In this document: positions 61,430-64,000 of the stretch, in pieces
Layout of the letters: every line of letters starts with the position of its first letter
How positions within the stretch are numbered: position 1 is the first letter of the stretch
Source: Strongylocentrotus droebachiensis
Lineage: Eukaryota; Echinodermata; Echinoidea; Camarodonta; Strongylocentrotidae
Assembly (NCBI GenBank): GCA_035222895.1
Contig: JAVYIG010000165.1
Coordinates: 511,001 to 575,000 of the forward strand
Direction: 5' to 3'
DNA: 64,000 bases
Made by a program: the position numbers and the translations under genes
The notes under the pieces: generated by a model
Told to the model about the DNA's origin: nothing
The model's input: the letters and a program-made list of their open reading frames with translations, nothing else
Databases searched by the model: none

Positions 61430-62190
61430 TCTCTTAAGTTAATTTATATCACACAAAACCTTCCAAGGCCTCCCATTTTTTTAAGTGAATTAAAAGAGTA
61501 TCCCTTTCCAAGTTTTGTTTCTCTTTCCTATTTTTGAGAAATTTATCTTTTACTTCATTTACATTTCGACAGACAGGTGGCCAGAGTTCGATGTTTGGGG
61601 GGGGGGGCACATATATGTAATCGATCGAGGTAAAAAAAAAGGGGTCTAAAAAAGTTCAACCGATCTTGAAAATTTTAGGGGGGCACGTGCCCCCCCCCCC
61701 CCCCGTGGCTACGTGCCTGCATTTCGAGGCTCCCCCTTCTCTCTGCTATTGAAAATCATTCATTTAATTAAAATCACAATGTGGTTAAGTAATTGCTCTG
61801 TTTTCATATTACTCCCATTTATTCCAATATGAATTTCTTTCCAAGACAGTTTCTTTAGAATTGGTAAATTGAGTTTATCAGCACATTTAAAAAAATTATA
61901 TTACATTAAAACAATTCATGTTGATAGGTTTCCTCCAAAATATTGCAATACGAACACAAACCTTTTGCACAAAATTTAAATCTTTGCAAATGATGGTTTG
62001 TATAAACTATTCTATGCAAAAGTTTAAACTGAAATTCTCTCAGTTTACTGTTCAATGTGTACAACCTTGGTTGAACAAAAATCTTTTCCACTTCTTTAGT
62101 TGTAGGCCTAATATTATAAAGTTCCATTAAGTTATGAAATGCTAAGCATATTTCTGCATTCTTCTTGATTTTACTTCGATAAACCATCTT
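61430..62190 (-). mobile_element. 3' part of an L1/Tx1-like non-LTR element, interrupted
   Basis: Minus frame reads KLREFQFKLLHRIVYTNHHL, then CSYCNILEETYQHEL, the zinc-knuckle-like C-terminal motif of L1/Tx1 ORF2 (F-Q-x-K-x-x-H-R-I...C-x-x-C...E-T-x-x-H). After a shift, ADKLNLPILKKLSW and, beyond an insert, KEKQNLERDTLLIHLKKWEA continue it. The insert is the hAT-like MITE at 61570. Confidence 0.78.
61570..61719. mobile_element. 150-bp hAT-like MITE with 8-bp target duplication
   Basis: Termini CAGACAGGTGGCCA and inward CAGGCACGTAGCCA match at 11 of 14. CATTTCGA repeats directly on both sides (61562-61569 and 61720-61727). CAG ends with an 8-bp duplication are typical of hAT. G- and C-runs lie inside. 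Confidence 0.88.
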
Positions 62191-62396
62191 TGCAGTTATT
62201 TCTTCAAATTAAAAACCTTTCTTTGCAAATATTAATTCTACACTAAGTCCACATTGGACGGACTTTCTTGCAGGCTATAAATTATGTTTCCATTCGTGAG
62301 GATTTTACTGATTTTACGCTTTCGGATCGATACTTGATAAAAATCCAATATTTTGTTCTCACCTCTCTCTTTTTAAAAGAATATTTTTGCAAGTCA

Positions 62397-62830
62397 ATAT
62401 TATGGACTAACTAAACAGGGTAAATGAGTAGGTGGGGATCGAAACTATTATATCCACATTGTGTAGCAAGTCTTATCCACAAGACCACTCTGCCTAACTG
62501 ATACATTCTAGTTCTCTTCTATTTGCTTTCGGATGTCAATGACTTTACTAAAACTGCTGATTTACTGATTTAATGCTTTCGGGTTATGATGATGATTATT
62601 TTTATAGTCGGATGTTGTAAAGACTGCCCATAAAAGGTTTCCATCAGTAACTGATATGATAGTAAGTTTTTATATTATCACCATTTACTTTTGTTAGACT
62701 GCCGACATGAAGGCCACTGCGTAGCTCCCTGGCATAGCATATTATGACTGGTTTATTTAATTCAGTATGTCAGTGTGATGTTCCCCAATTTGGAATCAAT
62801 TGAATGGGAATCTTGGGTATTCAATAGACT
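62397..62830. repeat. Diverged duplicate with tRNA-like segment, copy 1
   Basis: ATATTATGGACTAA, CACAAGACCACTCTGCC, GGCCACTGCGTA and CTGGCATAGCATA follow the same order as in copy 2 at 63005-63450. The reverse complement GGCAGAGTGGTCTTGTGGAT followed by GTTTCGATCCCC looks like a tRNA-derived SINE head. Confidence 0.7.
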
Positions 62831-63004
62831 GATTTACTAACATATTCACAGTTTATGCTTAATTTTTAAACAAAGGTTGTTCTTGACAACCTGAAAGCTT
62901 GCCCGAGGATTGTCCGACATAGCTACACGTACGTATGCTGACTGGGTTCCAAGTATTGTAGTTCATTCATTAATGACAGGTTAATGGAATAACTTGGCCC
63001 CCAG

Positions 63005-63450
63005 GAAATATTATGGACTAAAAAATAGGATAAAGTAGTATCATGGAAATCGAACTCATCATCGTTGCATTGTATAAAGCAATCGCCTATCCACAGGACC
63101 ACTCTGCCATTATCTAGTTCGTTTCTATTTGTTAGCACTTGCTAATGTCAAGGACTTCACTAAAAAAATGCAGATTTACACGCTTTTGTGATACATAATG
63201 ATTATTATTTAGATAGTCCGATGTTGTCTTTATTGCCCGTAAAATCTTTTTTTCAGTTACTAATTATGATAGTTATTTTTTTAATTATTATCATTTATTC
63301 TTAAGCTGCCAACAGTAAGTGTTATGTAATAAGGCCACTGCGTATTGCACCCTGACATAGCATAATGAATAGAAAAAGGTTTATGTAATTCATTATGCGT
63401 GGTCATCTCTAACATGGCATCAGTGAATAGGGAAGATGGATATTTAATTA
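63005..63450. repeat. Diverged duplicate with tRNA-like segment, copy 2
   Basis: AATATTATGGACTAA, CACAGGACCACTCTGCC, GGCCACTGCGTA and CTGACATAGCATA, spaced as in copy 1 about 610 bp to the left. Confidence 0.7.
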
Positions 63451-63602
63451 TGTTATCAATAGCTGGCATCAGGGATATTTTAATTAGTTACGTAACAAAC
63501 TACCCAGATCTTTCTGACAAAGCATAAATAAATTAATTGAAAAGGAAACGACCCTCCCATATACCTTCGTCATTTGTCTAATTGCACTTTCAATACTCAA
63601 AT

Positions 63603-63726
63603 AGGGCAACATGCAAAGCGAATTATATGCGAGAATTTCAATGCTTTAAAAAAGAAGGTGATGAAAAAGGCCTTCACATATAGGGCTACTATGCGTGTTC
63701 TAGGACTAACAGAACACGTATTCGAG
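63603..63726 (+). other. Unassigned exon-like frame
   Basis: Acceptor-like TTTCAATACTCAAATAG and donor GAG|GTACAG bound GQHAKRIICENFNALKKKVM, KKAFTYRATMRVLGLTEHVF, E. Composition looks protein-like (lysine-rich, no stop), but I do not recognise it. It lies 2.8 kb upstream of the POMP start on the opposite strand. After it, an AAAAGGGGCAC motif recurs from 63878 to the end. Confidence 0.3.
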
Positions 63727-64000
63727 GTACAGATTTATACTTCTTTTTCTGGCAGTTTGTTTTGTACAGATACTTTTTTTTTCTTTCAGGTGTTATCTTT
63801 AAGAATCAGGATGCGATTTATTTCCCGAAATAGTACCAATAAGGACTTTTCCTTATTGCAAAGGAAAATGGGAACTTGTCGAAGGAAAAGGGGCACTCGT
63901 CAAAGTAAAAGGGGCACCTTTCCTATGTAAAAAGGGCTACTTCTTACAAAGTTAAACACTTTTCCTAAGAAAAAGGGGCACTTTGGGGAAACATGGTAGA

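Overview
The window is animal genomic DNA: AT-rich, intron-dense, with canonical GT-AG splice sites and many transposon remnants. The non-LTR element (CR1-type, PHD finger in ORF1), three paired SINE families, the TTAA-flanked MITEs, the Crypton-like coding exons and the many TACATGTA palindromes suggest a marine invertebrate deuterostome, most likely an echinoderm. That placement is inference; nothing in the window proves the species.

Two host-type genes can be read. (1) A proteasome maturation protein gene (POMP/UMP1) runs on the minus strand across almost the whole window. Exon 1 is at 60793-60807, next to a palindromic NRF-1-type site; exon 2 at 40789-40859; exon 3 at 12018-12078; exon 4 at 6301-6402; exon 5 at 4396-4489. 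The exon phases join and the sequence aligns with animal POMP. The last coding exon was not found and is probably beyond the left edge. (2) Inside its 28.7 kb intron 2, on the plus strand (about 16.9-30.9 kb), lies a ten-exon gene. It encodes an acidic low-complexity N-terminus, two C2H2-like zinc fingers and a tyrosine-recombinase domain of the Crypton type. Splice sites and phases are preserved, but there are three small frame lesions and the first half of the catalytic domain was not found, so I call it a pseudogene or decaying domesticated gene.

Mobile DNA fills the rest. A nearly full-length CR1-type retrotransposon (24.6-29.26 kb, minus; 950-residue ORF2 uninterrupted) sits in an intron of the recombinase gene. 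A 4.87 kb TA-flanked terminal-inverted-repeat element (46538-51405) carries nine copies of a 15-bp motif (TGAAGCCTCCGAAAC), eight with a GTTAAC or GTTAGC within about 12 bp, plus two exon-like coding pieces. It also holds a nested TTAA-flanked MITE and a nested SINE. Two very small hairpin elements with 9-bp target duplications lie at 16.0-16.3 kb. A 33-bp x 32 minisatellite has expanded inside a TA-flanked MITE in POMP intron 4 (4996-6107). A hAT-like MITE with an 8-bp duplication interrupts an L1/Tx1-like fragment at 61.6 kb. A second Crypton/DUF3504-like fragment lies at 56.9-57.05 kb between inverted repeat arms.

Layout: 1-6.4 kb, POMP 3' part and the minisatellite; 6.4-12 kb, POMP intron 3; 12-40.8 kb, POMP intron 2 with the nested recombinase gene, CR1 and RT relics (17.8-18.3, 29.3-29.7, 31.3-32.4 kb), then simple repeats; 40.9-60.8 kb, POMP intron 1 with the 15-mer element and many MITEs; 60.8 kb, POMP promoter region; 61-64 kb, LINE fragment, duplicated tRNA-like repeats and one unassigned exon-like frame.
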